32,586 bases of DNA from Streptomyces corallincola. GTDB lineage: Bacteria > Actinomycetota > Actinomycetes > Streptomycetales > Streptomycetaceae. Made by a program: the position numbers and the translations under genes. Below are positions 14,916 through 22,361 of this stretch, piece by piece. Each line of letters opens with the position of its first letter. The first letter of the stretch is position 1. The notes beneath the pieces were generated by a model, which saw nothing but the letters and a program-made list of their open reading frames with translations, was not told the origin of the DNA and made no database searches. The stretch lies in contig NZ_JAHRXF010000059.1 in NCBI RefSeq assembly GCF_019104725.1, positions 1-32,586 of the forward strand, written 5' to 3'.

Positions 14916-17900
14916 GTGGCCGACCGTCTCATCGTCCGTGGCGCGCGCGAGCACAACCTGAGGAATGTCTCGCTCGACCTGCCCCGTGACTCGCTCATCG
15001 TCTTCACGGGCCTGTCCGGTTCGGGCAAGTCCTCCCTCGCCTTCGACACGATCTTCGCCGAGGGCCAGCGCCGGTACGTGGAATCCCTCTCCTCCTACGC
15101 CCGGCAGTTCCTCGGCCAGATGGACAAGCCGGACGTGGACTTCATCGAGGGCCTGTCCCCGGCCGTCTCGATCGACCAGAAGTCCACCTCGCGCAACCCC
15201 CGCTCCACGGTCGGCACCATCACCGAGGTCTACGACTATCTGCGGCTGCTGTTCGCCCGTATCGGCAAGCCGCACTGCCCGGAGTGCGCCCGTCCCATCT
15301 CCCGCCAGTCGCCGCAGGCCATCGTGGACAGGGTGCTGGAACTGCCCGAGGGCAGCCGCTTCCAGGTGCTGTCGCCGCTGGTCCGCGAGCGCAAGGGCGA
15401 GTTCGTCGATCTCTTCGCCGACCTCCAGACCAAGGGCTACTCCCGTGCGCGGGTGGACGGCGCGACCATTCAGCTCTCGGAGCCGCCCACGCTGAAGAAG
15501 CAGGAGAAGCACACCATCGAGGTGGTCGTGGACCGCCTCACGGTGAAGGACTCCGCCAAGCGGCGCCTCACCGACTCCGTGGAGACCGCCCTCGGCCTGT
15601 CCGGCGGCATGGTCGTGCTCGACTTCGTGGACCTCCCCGAGGACGACCCCGAGCGCGAGCGCATGTTCTCCGAGCACCTGTACTGCCCGTACGACGACCT
15701 GTCCTTCGAGGAGCTGGAGCCGCGCTCCTTCTCCTTCAACTCGCCCTTCGGCGCCTGCCCGGAGTGCACCGGCATCGGCACCCGCATGGAGGTGGACCCG
15801 GAGCTGATCGTCCCCGACCCCGACAAGTCGCTGGACGAGGGCGCCATCCACCCCTGGTCGCACGGCCACACCAAGGACTACTTCGGGCGGCTGGTCGGCG
15901 CCCTCGCGGACGCGCTCGGCTTCCGCACCGACATCCCCTTCGCGGGCCTTCCCCAGCGCGCGAAGAAGGCCCTGCTGTACGGCCACAAGACGCAGATCGA
16001 GGTGCGGTACCGCAACCGGTACGGCCGCGAGCGGGTCTACACCACGCCGTTCGAGGGCGCCGTGCCGTTCGTGAAGCGGCGGCACAGCGAGGCGGAGAGC
16101 GACGCCGGGCGTGAGCGCTTCGAGGGCTACATGCGCGAGGTGCCCTGCCCCACCTGCGAGGGCACCCGCCTCAAGCCGATCGTCCTGGCCGTCTCCGTGA
16201 TGGGGAAGTCCATCGCCGAGGTCTCCGCCATGTCGATCAGCGACTGCGCGGACTTCCTGGGCGAGCTGAAGCTCGGCGCCCGCGACAAGAAGATCGCCGA
16301 GCGGGTGCTGAAGGAGGTCAACGAGCGGCTGCGCTTCCTGGTGGACGTCGGCCTGGACTACCTCTCGCTCAACCGCGCCGCCGGGACCCTCTCCGGCGGC
16401 GAGGCCCAGCGCATCCGGCTGGCCACCCAGATCGGCTCCGGCCTGGTCGGCGTCCTGTACGTGCTGGACGAACCCTCCATCGGCCTGCACCAGCGCGACA
16501 ACCACCGGCTGATCGAGACCCTGGTCCGGCTCCGCGACATGGGCAACACGCTGATCGTGGTGGAGCACGACGAGGACACCATCAAGGTCGCGGACTGGAT
16601 CGTGGACATCGGCCCCGGCGCCGGTGAGCACGGCGGCAAGGTGGTGCACAGCGGCCACCTCAAGGAGCTGCTCGCCAACACCGAGTCCCAGACCGGCCAG
16701 TACCTCTCCGGCCGCAAGTCGATCCCGCTCCCGGACGTCCGCCGTCCCCGCGACCCGGCCCGGCAGCTCACCGTGCACGGCGCGCGCGAGAACAACCTGC
16801 GCGACATCGACGTGTCGTTCCCGCTGGGCGTCTTCACCGCCGTCACCGGGGTCTCCGGCTCCGGCAAGTCCACGCTGGTCAACGACATCCTCTACACCCA
16901 CCTCGCCCGTGAGCTGAACGGCGCCCGCACCGTCCCCGGACGGCACACGCGGGTCGCCGGGGACGACCAGGTGGACAAGGTCGTGCATGTCGATCAGTCG
17001 CCCATCGGCCGGACCCCCCGGTCCAACCCGGCGACGTACACCGGGGTCTTCGACCACGTCCGCAGGCTGTTCGCGGAGACCACCGAGGCGAAGGTCCGGG
17101 GCTATCTGCCCGGCCGTTTCTCGTTCAACGTGAAGGGCGGTCGCTGCGAGAACTGCGCGGGCGACGGCACCATCAAGATCGAGATGAACTTCCTGCCGGA
17201 CGTCTACGTGCCGTGCGAGGTGTGCCACGGCGCCCGGTACAACCGGGAGACGCTGGAGGTCCACTACAAGGGCAAGTCCATCGCCGAGGTGCTGAACATG
17301 CCGATCGAGGAGGCCACCGACTTCTTCGAGGCGGTGCCCGCGATCTCCCGGCATCTGCGCACCCTGAAGGACGTCGGCCTCGGATACGTCCGGCTCGGCC
17401 AGTCCGCGACCACCCTGTCCGGTGGCGAGGCGCAGCGCGTCAAGCTCGCCAGCGAACTGCAGAAGCGCTCCACCGGCCGTACGGTCTACGTCCTGGACGA
17501 ACCCACCACCGGTCTGCACTTCGAGGACATCAGCAAGCTGCTGAAGGTCCTGTCCGGCCTGGTGGACAAGGGCAACACGGTCGTCGTCATCGAGCACAAC
17601 CTCGACGTGATCAAGACGGCCGACTGGGTCGTGGACATGGGTCCCGAGGGCGGCGCGGGTGGCGGCCTGGTCGTCGCCGAGGGCACGCCCGAAGAGGTCG
17701 CCGGAGTCTCCACCAGCCACACCGGCAAGTTCCTGCGCGAGGTGCTGGGCGCCGACCGCGTCAGCGACGCGGAACCCGTCAAGGCCCCCCGCGCCTCGAC
17801 GGCCAGGAAGAAGACGGCCGCCGCGAAGACGACGACGGCCGCCACCGCCAAGAAGGCGTCCCCGGCCGCCACCAAGAAGGCCGCACCGGCCAAGAAGACG

Positions 17901-17921
17901 ACACGGACGCGCAAGAGCTGA
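14916..17921 (+). CDS. uvrA: Excinuclease ABC subunit A
   Basis: UvrA is the dimeric ABC-type ATPase that scans DNA for helix distortion and loads UvrB. The 1001-aa protein has two ATPase modules. The first has Walker A GLSGSGKS at 33-40, signature LSGGEAQRIRLATQ near 490-503 and Walker B VLDEPS. The second has Walker A GVSGSGKS near 645-652, signature LSGGEAQRVKLASE and Walker B VLDEPTTGLH. Zinc-finger cysteines occur as CPEC near 125-128, CPYD...CPEC, CPTCEG and CENC...CEVC. The C-terminus carries an extra Lys/Ala/Thr-rich tail of about 45 residues (about 957-1001) resembling histone H1 tails. GTG 14916 is chosen because VADRLIVRGAREHNLRNV is the family N-terminus and a longer reading from 14664 would start upstream of the promoter. 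GAAAGG lies about 11 nt upstream. A hairpin follows the gene. Confidence 0.97.
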   Translation: MADRLIVRGAREHNLRNVSLDLPRDSLIVFTGLSGSGKSSLAFDTIFAEGQRRYVESLSSYARQFLGQMDKPDVDFIEGLSPAVSIDQKSTSRNPRSTVGTITEVYDYLRLLFARIGKPHCPECARPISRQSPQAIVDRVLELPEGSRFQVLSPLVRERKGEFVDLFADLQTKGYSRARVDGATIQLSEPPTLKKQEKHTIEVVVDRLTVKDSAKRRLTDSVETALGLSGGMVVLDFVDLPEDDPERERMFSEHLYCPYDDLSFEELEPRSFSFNSPFGACPECTGIGTRMEVDPELIVPDPDKSLDEGAIHPWSHGHTKDYFGRLVGALADALGFRTDIPFAGLPQRAKKALLYGHKTQIEVRYRNRYGRERVYTTPFEGAVPFVKRRHSEAESDAGRERFEGYMREVPCPTCEGTRLKPIVLAVSVMGKSIAEVSAMSISDCADFLGELKLGARDKKIAERVLKEVNERLRFLVDVGLDYLSLNRAAGTLSGGEAQRIRLATQIGSGLVGVLYVLDEPSIGLHQRDNHRLIETLVRLRDMGNTLIVVEHDEDTIKVADWIVDIGPGAGEHGGKVVHSGHLKELLANTESQTGQYLSGRKSIPLPDVRRPRDPARQLTVHGARENNLRDIDVSFPLGVFTAVTGVSGSGKSTLVNDILYTHLARELNGARTVPGRHTRVAGDDQVDKVVHVDQSPIGRTPRSNPATYTGVFDHVRRLFAETTEAKVRGYLPGRFSFNVKGGRCENCAGDGTIKIEMNFLPDVYVPCEVCHGARYNRETLEVHYKGKSIAEVLNMPIEEATDFFEAVPAISRHLRTLKDVGLGYVRLGQSATTLSGGEAQRVKLASELQKRSTGRTVYVLDEPTTGLHFEDISKLLKVLSGLVDKGNTVVVIEHNLDVIKTADWVVDMGPEGGAGGGLVVAEGTPEEVAGVSTSHTGKFLREVLGADRVSDAEPVKAPRASTARKKTAAAKTTTAATAKKASPAATKKAAPAKKTTRTRKS

Positions 17922-17966
17922 CGGGAGACGCGCGAGCTGATGTGAGAAGTAAGAGCTGATGTGAGA

Positions 17967-18015
17967 CGAGCGGGCGCCACCCGGAACCCGGAAACCCGTC
18001 GGGGACGCCCGCTCG
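17967..18015 (+). terminator. Terminator-like inverted repeat after uvrA
   Basis: CGAGCGGGCG (17967-17976) and CGCCCGCTCG (18006-18015) are perfect 10-bp complements around a 29-nt G/C-rich loop that can itself fold. It lies about 45 nt after the uvrA stop and could end transcription from both convergent genes. Confidence 0.5.
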
Positions 18016-18088
18016 CTCACCCCGCTCCCCGGCTCACCCCGCTCCCCGGCTCACCCCGCTCCCCGGCTCACCCCGCTCCCCGGCTCAC
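18016..18088. repeat. 17-bp tandem repeat, 4.3 copies
   Basis: Four exact copies of CTCACCCCGCTCCCCGG run from 18016 to 18083, followed by a partial CTCAC. The array fills the gap between uvrA and the kinase gene, and the stop codon of the minus-strand kinase (18085-18087) lies in the partial copy. Perfect copy identity indicates recent expansion by slippage, so copy number is likely to vary between strains. Confidence 0.9.
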
Positions 18089-18996
18089 GGCGTGCCGACC
18101 TCACGCGCGTACGGCGGTTCCCCGCCCGCCCGTGAGCAGGTGACCGCCGCCGCGCGGGCCGCGAACCCGAGCAGCCGGTGCCAGCCGTCGGCCCCCAGCG
18201 TCCCCAGGGCGTCCGCCGACAGCGCGTCGCGGTCGGCCAGCCCGTGCAGCAGGGCCGCGTTCACGGTGTCCCCGGCGCCGATCGTGTCCACCACGTCCAC
18301 CGTCTCGCCCGGCACGGAGAACTCGCCGCCGCCCCGGGTGTACGCGGTCAGGCCCTCTCCGCCACGGGTCACCACGACCGCCGCCGGTCCCGCCGCCAGC
18401 CAGTCGCGCGGGCCACCACCGAGCCACTCGGCGTCCTCGGCGGACAGTTTCAGCAGCGTCACCAACGGCAGCCAGGACGCGAACCGCGCCCGGTAGGCGT
18501 CCGGGTCCGGGATCAGCCCCGCCCGGATGTTGGGGTCCAGCGCGGTGAACAGCCCCCGCGCGGACGCCGACCGCATCAGCTTCTCGTAGGCGCTCGCCCC
18601 CGGCTCCAGCACCAGCGAGCAGGTGCCGAAGGAGACCGCGCGCGCCCCGGCGGGGAGCGCATCCGGTGCGGAGAACAACCGGTCGGCGGTGCCCTCGACG
18701 TAGAAGGAGTACGCGGCCGAGCCGCCGGGGTCCAGAGTGGCGACCGCCAGCGTGGTCGGCTCCGTCCCGCGCTGCACGCCCGACACGTCCACGCCCGCCC
18801 GCCGCAGCCCGTCGAGCAGCGCCTCGCCGAACGCGTCGTACGAGGCGCGCGAGCAGAACGCGGTGGGGGAGCCGAGGCGGCCGAGGGCGACGGCGGTGTT
18901 GTACGGGCCGCCGCCGAGCGCGGGCCGCAGCTCCGCCAGGGCGCCGGGGCCGCGCGGTACCAAATCGATCAGTGCCTCACCGGCGACGACGATCAC
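18085..18996 (-). CDS. PfkB-family sugar kinase, fructokinase-like
   Basis: A 303-aa ribokinase-fold kinase. The N-terminus VVAGEALIDLVP and the first PfkB signature region GGGPYNTAVALGRLG (about 35-49) match fructokinase-type members. The second signature DTIGAGDTVNAALL (about 237-250) carries the catalytic base Asp243. It would transfer phosphate from ATP to a hexose or related sugar. Fructose is the commonest substrate for this subgroup, but sequence alone does not settle it. The GTG at 18996 overlaps the TGA of the LacI-family regulator as GTGA, so the two are one transcription and translation unit; GGGAAGGGAA lies upstream. No sugar transporter is encoded nearby, so the sugar probably enters through a system elsewhere. 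Expression is likely controlled through the palindromic operator at 20235-20268. Confidence 0.88.
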   Translation of the reverse strand: MIVVAGEALIDLVPRGPGALAELRPALGGGPYNTAVALGRLGSPTAFCSRASYDAFGEALLDGLRRAGVDVSGVQRGTEPTTLAVATLDPGGSAAYSFYVEGTADRLFSAPDALPAGARAVSFGTCSLVLEPGASAYEKLMRSASARGLFTALDPNIRAGLIPDPDAYRARFASWLPLVTLLKLSAEDAEWLGGGPRDWLAAGPAAVVVTRGGEGLTAYTRGGGEFSVPGETVDVVDTIGAGDTVNAALLHGLADRDALSADALGTLGADGWHRLLGFAARAAAVTCSRAGGEPPYAREVGTP

Positions 18997-20090
18997 GAGG
19001 GGTTCCCTTCCCGGACGGTACGGAGTTCGGAGTGGAGGCCGGGTGCGGAGCCGGGGTCCGGGCAGCCGCAGGAGGTGCGGTGGACGAGACGGCAGGGCAG
19101 CCGTTCCGTCCGGGGAGCCCGGCCGGGATCGGCCAGCCGGTCCAGCAGCAGCGCGACGGCCCGCGCGCCGATCTCGCGCCCCGGCTGGGCGACCGCCGTC
19201 AGCCGGGGCGAGAACAGTCCGGCCCAGGCGAAGTCGTCGAAGCAGCACAGCGCGATGTCGTCCGGCACGGCCAGCCCGCGTCCGCCGAGCGCGGTGAGCG
19301 CCCCGATGGTCATCGTGTTGTTGGCGGTCACCAGCGCGGTCGGCGGCTCGGGCAGGGCGAGCAGGGCGGCCGTGGCGCGTTCGGCACCGGCGGACTCCGA
19401 GTTCCCGGACACCACCAGTGCCGGGTCGCGGGGAAGCTCAGCCGCCGTCAGCGCCCGGTGGTAGCCCGTGGTCCGCTCGGCGGTGGTGCTCAGCCCCGGC
19501 AGTCCCGCGACCAGGCCGATCCTGCGGTGGCCGAGCCCGGTGAGGTGGGCGACCAGGGCCGTCATGGGCTCGGTGTTCTCGGCGCCCACGTGGTCGAAGC
19601 GGGGCGGTGCGGCCCCCGCACCTGCTCCGGCGGGCTCGGCCGGTGGGGGCAGGCGGTCCAGCAGGACGGCCGGTACGGCATGGCGGGTGAGGTAGGCGAG
19701 CAGGTCGTGCGGCCGGGGCGAGGGGGCGACGATCACGCCGTCCACCCGGCGTTCGTGCAGCAGCCGTACGACCTCGCGTTCGTGCGCGGGGTCGTCGTGC
19801 GGGTCCGAGACCAGCAGGCCGTACCCGGCGGCCAGCGCGGCGGCCTCCACGCCCTGAAGGATCTCGGTGAAGTACGGGTTGCCGATCACCGACACCGCGA
19901 GCCCGATGGTCCGGGTGCGGGAGGTCACCAGGGACCGCGCGAGGGTGTTCCGGGTGTAGCCGAGCGCGTCCACCGCGTCCAGCACGGCCCGCCGGGTGTG
20001 GGGCAGGACCGGGCGGGTGCCGTTGAGCACGTGCGAGACCGTCGCCACGGAGACACCGGCGCGCCGCGCCACGTCCGACATGGTGGGCAT
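18993..20090 (-). CDS. LacI-family transcriptional regulator
   Basis: A 365-aa regulator with a canonical LacI layout. The N-terminal helix-turn-helix is MSDVARRAGVSVATVSHVLNG (about 4-24), followed by a hinge-helix region with NTLARSLVTSRTRTIGL. The periplasmic-binding-protein-like effector domain runs from about 60 to 345 (GNPYFTEILQGVE, GVIVAPSPR, LGHRRIGLVAGLPG, DIALCCFDDF). The C-terminus has a CGC motif, common in actinobacterial members. The ATG at 20090 has a GGAGGGGAA site upstream. The gene is coupled to the downstream PfkB kinase by a 4-bp overlap. A 34-bp perfect palindrome about 145 bp upstream, with the CG-centred core typical of LacI operators, is the likely autoregulatory site. 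The inferred ligand is the sugar, or sugar phosphate, handled by the kinase. Confidence 0.93.
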   Translation of the reverse strand: MPTMSDVARRAGVSVATVSHVLNGTRPVLPHTRRAVLDAVDALGYTRNTLARSLVTSRTRTIGLAVSVIGNPYFTEILQGVEAAALAAGYGLLVSDPHDDPAHEREVVRLLHERRVDGVIVAPSPRPHDLLAYLTRHAVPAVLLDRLPPPAEPAGAGAGAAPPRFDHVGAENTEPMTALVAHLTGLGHRRIGLVAGLPGLSTTAERTTGYHRALTAAELPRDPALVVSGNSESAGAERATAALLALPEPPTALVTANNTMTIGALTALGGRGLAVPDDIALCCFDDFAWAGLFSPRLTAVAQPGREIGARAVALLLDRLADPGRAPRTERLPCRLVHRTSCGCPDPGSAPGLHSELRTVREGNPS

Positions 20091-20234
20091 CGCGTTCCCC
20101 TCCCCGGCACGCGTCCGGTGGCCGGTCCGCCGCGCGTGCCCGTGCACCGTGCACCGGGGGCGGTGCCTCCGGCGGCGGGCCGCGTTCTCGGACCTCGTCG
20201 TCCTTCCGGCCGGGAAGGTACCCCATCGAGCTGT

Positions 20235-20268
20235 GCCGCGTAAACGCTTGCGCAAGCGTTTACGCGGC
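20235..20268. promoter_or_regulatory. 34-bp perfect palindromic LacI-type operator
   Basis: The left arm GCCGCGTAAACGCTTGC (20235-20251) is followed directly by its exact reverse complement (20252-20268). The core AAACGCTTGC/GCAAGCGTTT with a central CG is typical of LacI/GalR family operators. It lies upstream of the divergent regulator (start 20090) and the Rieske gene (start 20385), so it may act on either, most probably on the regulator-kinase unit. Confidence 0.85.
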
Positions 20269-20384
20269 CTGGGAGCGGTCAGAGCCGTGACGGAGCGGGC
20301 CGGTCAGGGGCACCCCGCCCGGGAGGCGGCCGATTCGCCCCGGTATCGTCGGCGCGCCACATCCCCCGACCAGTGGAGAACCCC

Positions 20385-20858
20385 ATGTCCGCGCCGTCTG
20401 AGCCGTCAGGATCGTCCGCTCCCGCCGGGGCAGCCGGTTCTCCGGGACCGTCCGCGAGCCGTCGTACCGTGCTGCGCGGTGCCGCCCTGGTGCCGGTCGC
20501 CGGGCTGGGGCTCGCGGCCTGCTCGGGAGGCGGCGGCGGGGCGGCCTCGGCCCCCACCGCGCCCGTCGATCTCGGCGCCGAGGGCGAGGTCGCGCCGGGG
20601 CATGCGAAGCTGTACCGGGACAGCAATGTCGTGGTCGCGCGGGAGGCGGGCGGTGCGCTCAAGGCGTACAGCACCATCTGCACGCACGCGGGCTGCCCCA
20701 TCAACAAGCTCCAGGGCACCCTGCTGATCTGCCCCTGTCACGGCAGCGAGTTCGACGCGGTGACCGGCAAGGTCCGCCGGGCGCCCGCCACCGAGCCGCT
20801 GACCGAGGTGCCGGTGAAGGTGAAGGACGGCCGGATCGTGGCCGGTCCGGCCGCCTGA
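20385..20858 (+). CDS. Rieske [2Fe-2S] protein with Tat signal and lipobox
   Basis: A 157-aa exported iron-sulphur protein. The N-terminus has a twin-arginine motif (SRRTVL, Arg26-Arg27), a hydrophobic stretch and a lipobox-like GLAAC ending at Cys46, so it is probably a Tat-exported lipoprotein. The Rieske fold has CTHAGC (Cys99, His101, Cys104) and CPCHGS (Cys116, Cys118, His119). Cys99/His101/Cys116/His119 are expected to bind the cluster, and Cys104-Cys118 to form the stabilising disulphide. It lacks the length and partners of the cytochrome bc1 Rieske subunit, and no redox partner gene is adjacent, so its electron partner is unknown. The ATG at 20385 follows TGGAGA at a good distance. 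TATCGT at 20344-20349 is a candidate -10. It is divergent from the LacI gene, with the palindromic operator between. Confidence 0.9.
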   Translation: MSAPSEPSGSSAPAGAAGSPGPSASRRTVLRGAALVPVAGLGLAACSGGGGGAASAPTAPVDLGAEGEVAPGHAKLYRDSNVVVAREAGGALKAYSTICTHAGCPINKLQGTLLICPCHGSEFDAVTGKVRRAPATEPLTEVPVKVKDGRIVAGPAA

Positions 20859-20905
20859 CCCTCTCGTCGCCCGGTGGGGCCGTTGGCAGGAGCTGACGGT
20901 GAGCC

Positions 20906-20941
20906 CCTTCGCGGAGCTGAGCTCCTTCGCGGAGGTGAGCT
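20906..20941. repeat. Two 18-bp direct repeats after the Rieske gene
   Basis: CCTTCGCGGAGCTGAGCT (20906-20923) is followed directly by a copy with one mismatch (20924-20941). Each unit contains or forms short GGAG/CTCC stems around TTCG, so the block may act as a terminator for the convergent genes on either side. No gene is seen in the gap. Confidence 0.6.
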
Positions 20942-20980
20942 CCTCGCCGCCCGGTCGGGCGGTCCGTCACCGGGCCGGGT

Positions 20981-21934
20981 TCACTCCCAGTCCCACGCGA
21001 TGCCCACCAGGCCGGGCCGCAGCCGGGGTTCCACCGTGTGGACGCTGAGGTGCGGGGCGCCCAGCACCAGGTCGCGGCGTCCGGTGCGCGGCGCGGCGGG
21101 GGAGGGCTGGGAGAACCGGTGGCAGCGCGTGGGCAGCGCCGCCCGGTCGAAACGCACCTGGAGCGTGTACTGCCCGCCCGCCGGCTCCGACGCGTGGACG
21201 TACTCCCGCGACACGCCCGCCGTGCCGTCCTCGACGGCGTACCGGAACAGGTGGGTGTCGCCGGTACGCAGCCGGGTGTCGAACAGCAGCTCGCAGGCGA
21301 GCACTCCGGTCACCGCGTCCCAGCGGACCCGTCCCGTACGGCAGTTCTCCAGCGCGTGCACGGTGACACGGGCGGGGTCGCAGCCCGGATCGCCCCGGTG
21401 CACGGCGACGAACCGGTCCACGCCCTCGCGGTGGGCCCGCACCACGTACCGGCAGTCGCGGGCGGCCAGTTCGCGGGCGGCACCGATCCGGACGTGCTCG
21501 TGGTGGCCGAGGAGGTGCAGACCGGCGTCGGCCGGGCGGCCGAGTTCGGCGCGCAGCCGGTCCTCGGCCTGCGCGGCGGCCACCAGGGAGCGGTACGAAC
21601 GGCTCGGCCCCCGGCCGTCCGGCGCGGGCCCGTCGGCCTCCGCGAGCAGCCTGATCAGCGACTCGTCCGGCAGCCGGAGTATCTCCTCCAGCGCGCGGAC
21701 GGCCCGCAGGGACTCCGGCCGCTGCGGGCGGCGCGCGCCCTGCTGCCAGTAGCTGAGGCTGGTCACGCCCACCGTCACCCCGTGCCGCGAGAGATGGTGC
21801 CGGACGCGCTGGAGCGGGAGTCCGCGCGCGGCGATGGCGGCCCGCAGCGCCACGTGGAAGGGGCCGCCCCGGAGCACCGAGTCCAGCTCGGCGGCAGGGG
21901 GGACGGCGTCCGGGTGCTCAGTGGCGTACCGCAT
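20981..21934 (-). CDS. Conserved actinobacterial protein with probable N-terminal HTH
   Basis: A 317-aa protein I do not recognise by name. Residues about 17-95 look like an Xre-type DNA-binding domain: ALRAAIAARGLPLQRVRHHL, then VGVTSLSYWQQGARRPQRPES and a final helix. The pattern of a helix-turn-helix followed by a xYWxxGxRxPxRP segment recurs in Streptomyces regulators. The C-terminal two thirds has alternating beta-like strands (YVVRAHREGVDRFVAVHR, RVTVHALENCRTG, GQYTLQVRFDR) and may be a ligand or protein-interaction domain. The ATG at 21934 has AGAGAGG about 9 nt upstream; a longer start at 22015 would add a Pro/Arg-rich stretch without family character. It is divergent from uvrC across 427 bp that hold two DnaA boxes. 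A regulatory role is inferred, with no target known. Confidence 0.6.
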   Translation of the reverse strand: MRYATEHPDAVPPAAELDSVLRGGPFHVALRAAIAARGLPLQRVRHHLSRHGVTVGVTSLSYWQQGARRPQRPESLRAVRALEEILRLPDESLIRLLAEADGPAPDGRGPSRSYRSLVAAAQAEDRLRAELGRPADAGLHLLGHHEHVRIGAARELAARDCRYVVRAHREGVDRFVAVHRGDPGCDPARVTVHALENCRTGRVRWDAVTGVLACELLFDTRLRTGDTHLFRYAVEDGTAGVSREYVHASEPAGGQYTLQVRFDRAALPTRCHRFSQPSPAAPRTGRRDLVLGAPHLSVHTVEPRLRPGLVGIAWDWE

Positions 21935-22278
21935 GCGCGGGGCCTCTCTGTGAAGGCCGGGACGGCTGGTCGGACCGCCGGCGCGGGTGTTCGAGGCCCC
22001 GTGGGCGCGTGGCACCCCTCCTCCGCGCGCGCCGAAGCCCCCCGCCCGGTACGCACGGCCCCGAGTTTCCCCGCATTGAAGCGTGTCGGCCGGACGCCGA
22101 CAACACTTGCGGACCGTCCTGGCGGAGTCTCGCCGGTGTGCTTTTCCGACCGTCGGACCCGGGGCTCGGGTGACGGCCCGTGACGCTCCGCCAGAGGGGC
22201 AGGTGGGCGGGGTGCGCGGGGCGCCCCAAGGGCGGTGGACCGGCTGGTCCGGGGTGGTTCAGGGGGGCCGGGGGAAAG

Positions 22279-22320
22279 TTGTCCACAGGCCGGTTCCGGG
22301 GCCGCGTGCGGTTGTCCACA
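22279..22320 (+). promoter_or_regulatory. Pair of exact DnaA boxes upstream of uvrC
   Basis: TTGTCCACA occurs at 22279-22287 and 22312-22320, both on the plus strand, 33 bp apart (about three helical turns, so on the same face). Both are embedded in a shared GTTGTCCACAGGC. The second ends 11 bp before the uvrC -35. The rest of the 427-bp gap 21935-22361 shows no gene or other clear structure apart from the uvrC promoter. Confidence 0.65.
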
Positions 22321-22331
22321 GGCCCGCCGCG

Positions 22332-22354
22332 GTGTCGGTGCGCGCCAGTAGGGT
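22332..22354 (+). promoter_or_regulatory. RecA-independent DNA-damage promoter of the uvrC operon
   Basis: GTGTCGGTG (22332-22340), 8 nt, TAGGGT (22349-22354). Only the weakly conserved first base differs from tTGTCRgtg-N8-TAnnnT. The uvrC ATG follows after 7 nt, the same geometry as ogt and uvrB, so the transcript is predicted to be leaderless. Confidence 0.82.
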
Positions 22355-22361
22355 GTGAGAC

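Noticed and set aside
14859..18020. A very long open frame antisense to uvrA (over 1000 codons), and a similar one antisense to uvrB
   Set aside because: High-GC genes with G/C third positions leave the opposite frames open. These frames have Gly/Val/His/Asp-rich translations without motifs and no ribosome site, whereas the plus-strand products are clear UvrA and UvrB.
20906..20941. Possible start of a CRISPR-like repeat array
   Set aside because: Only two adjoining 18-bp copies with no spacers and no cas genes; a terminator-type duplication is simpler.
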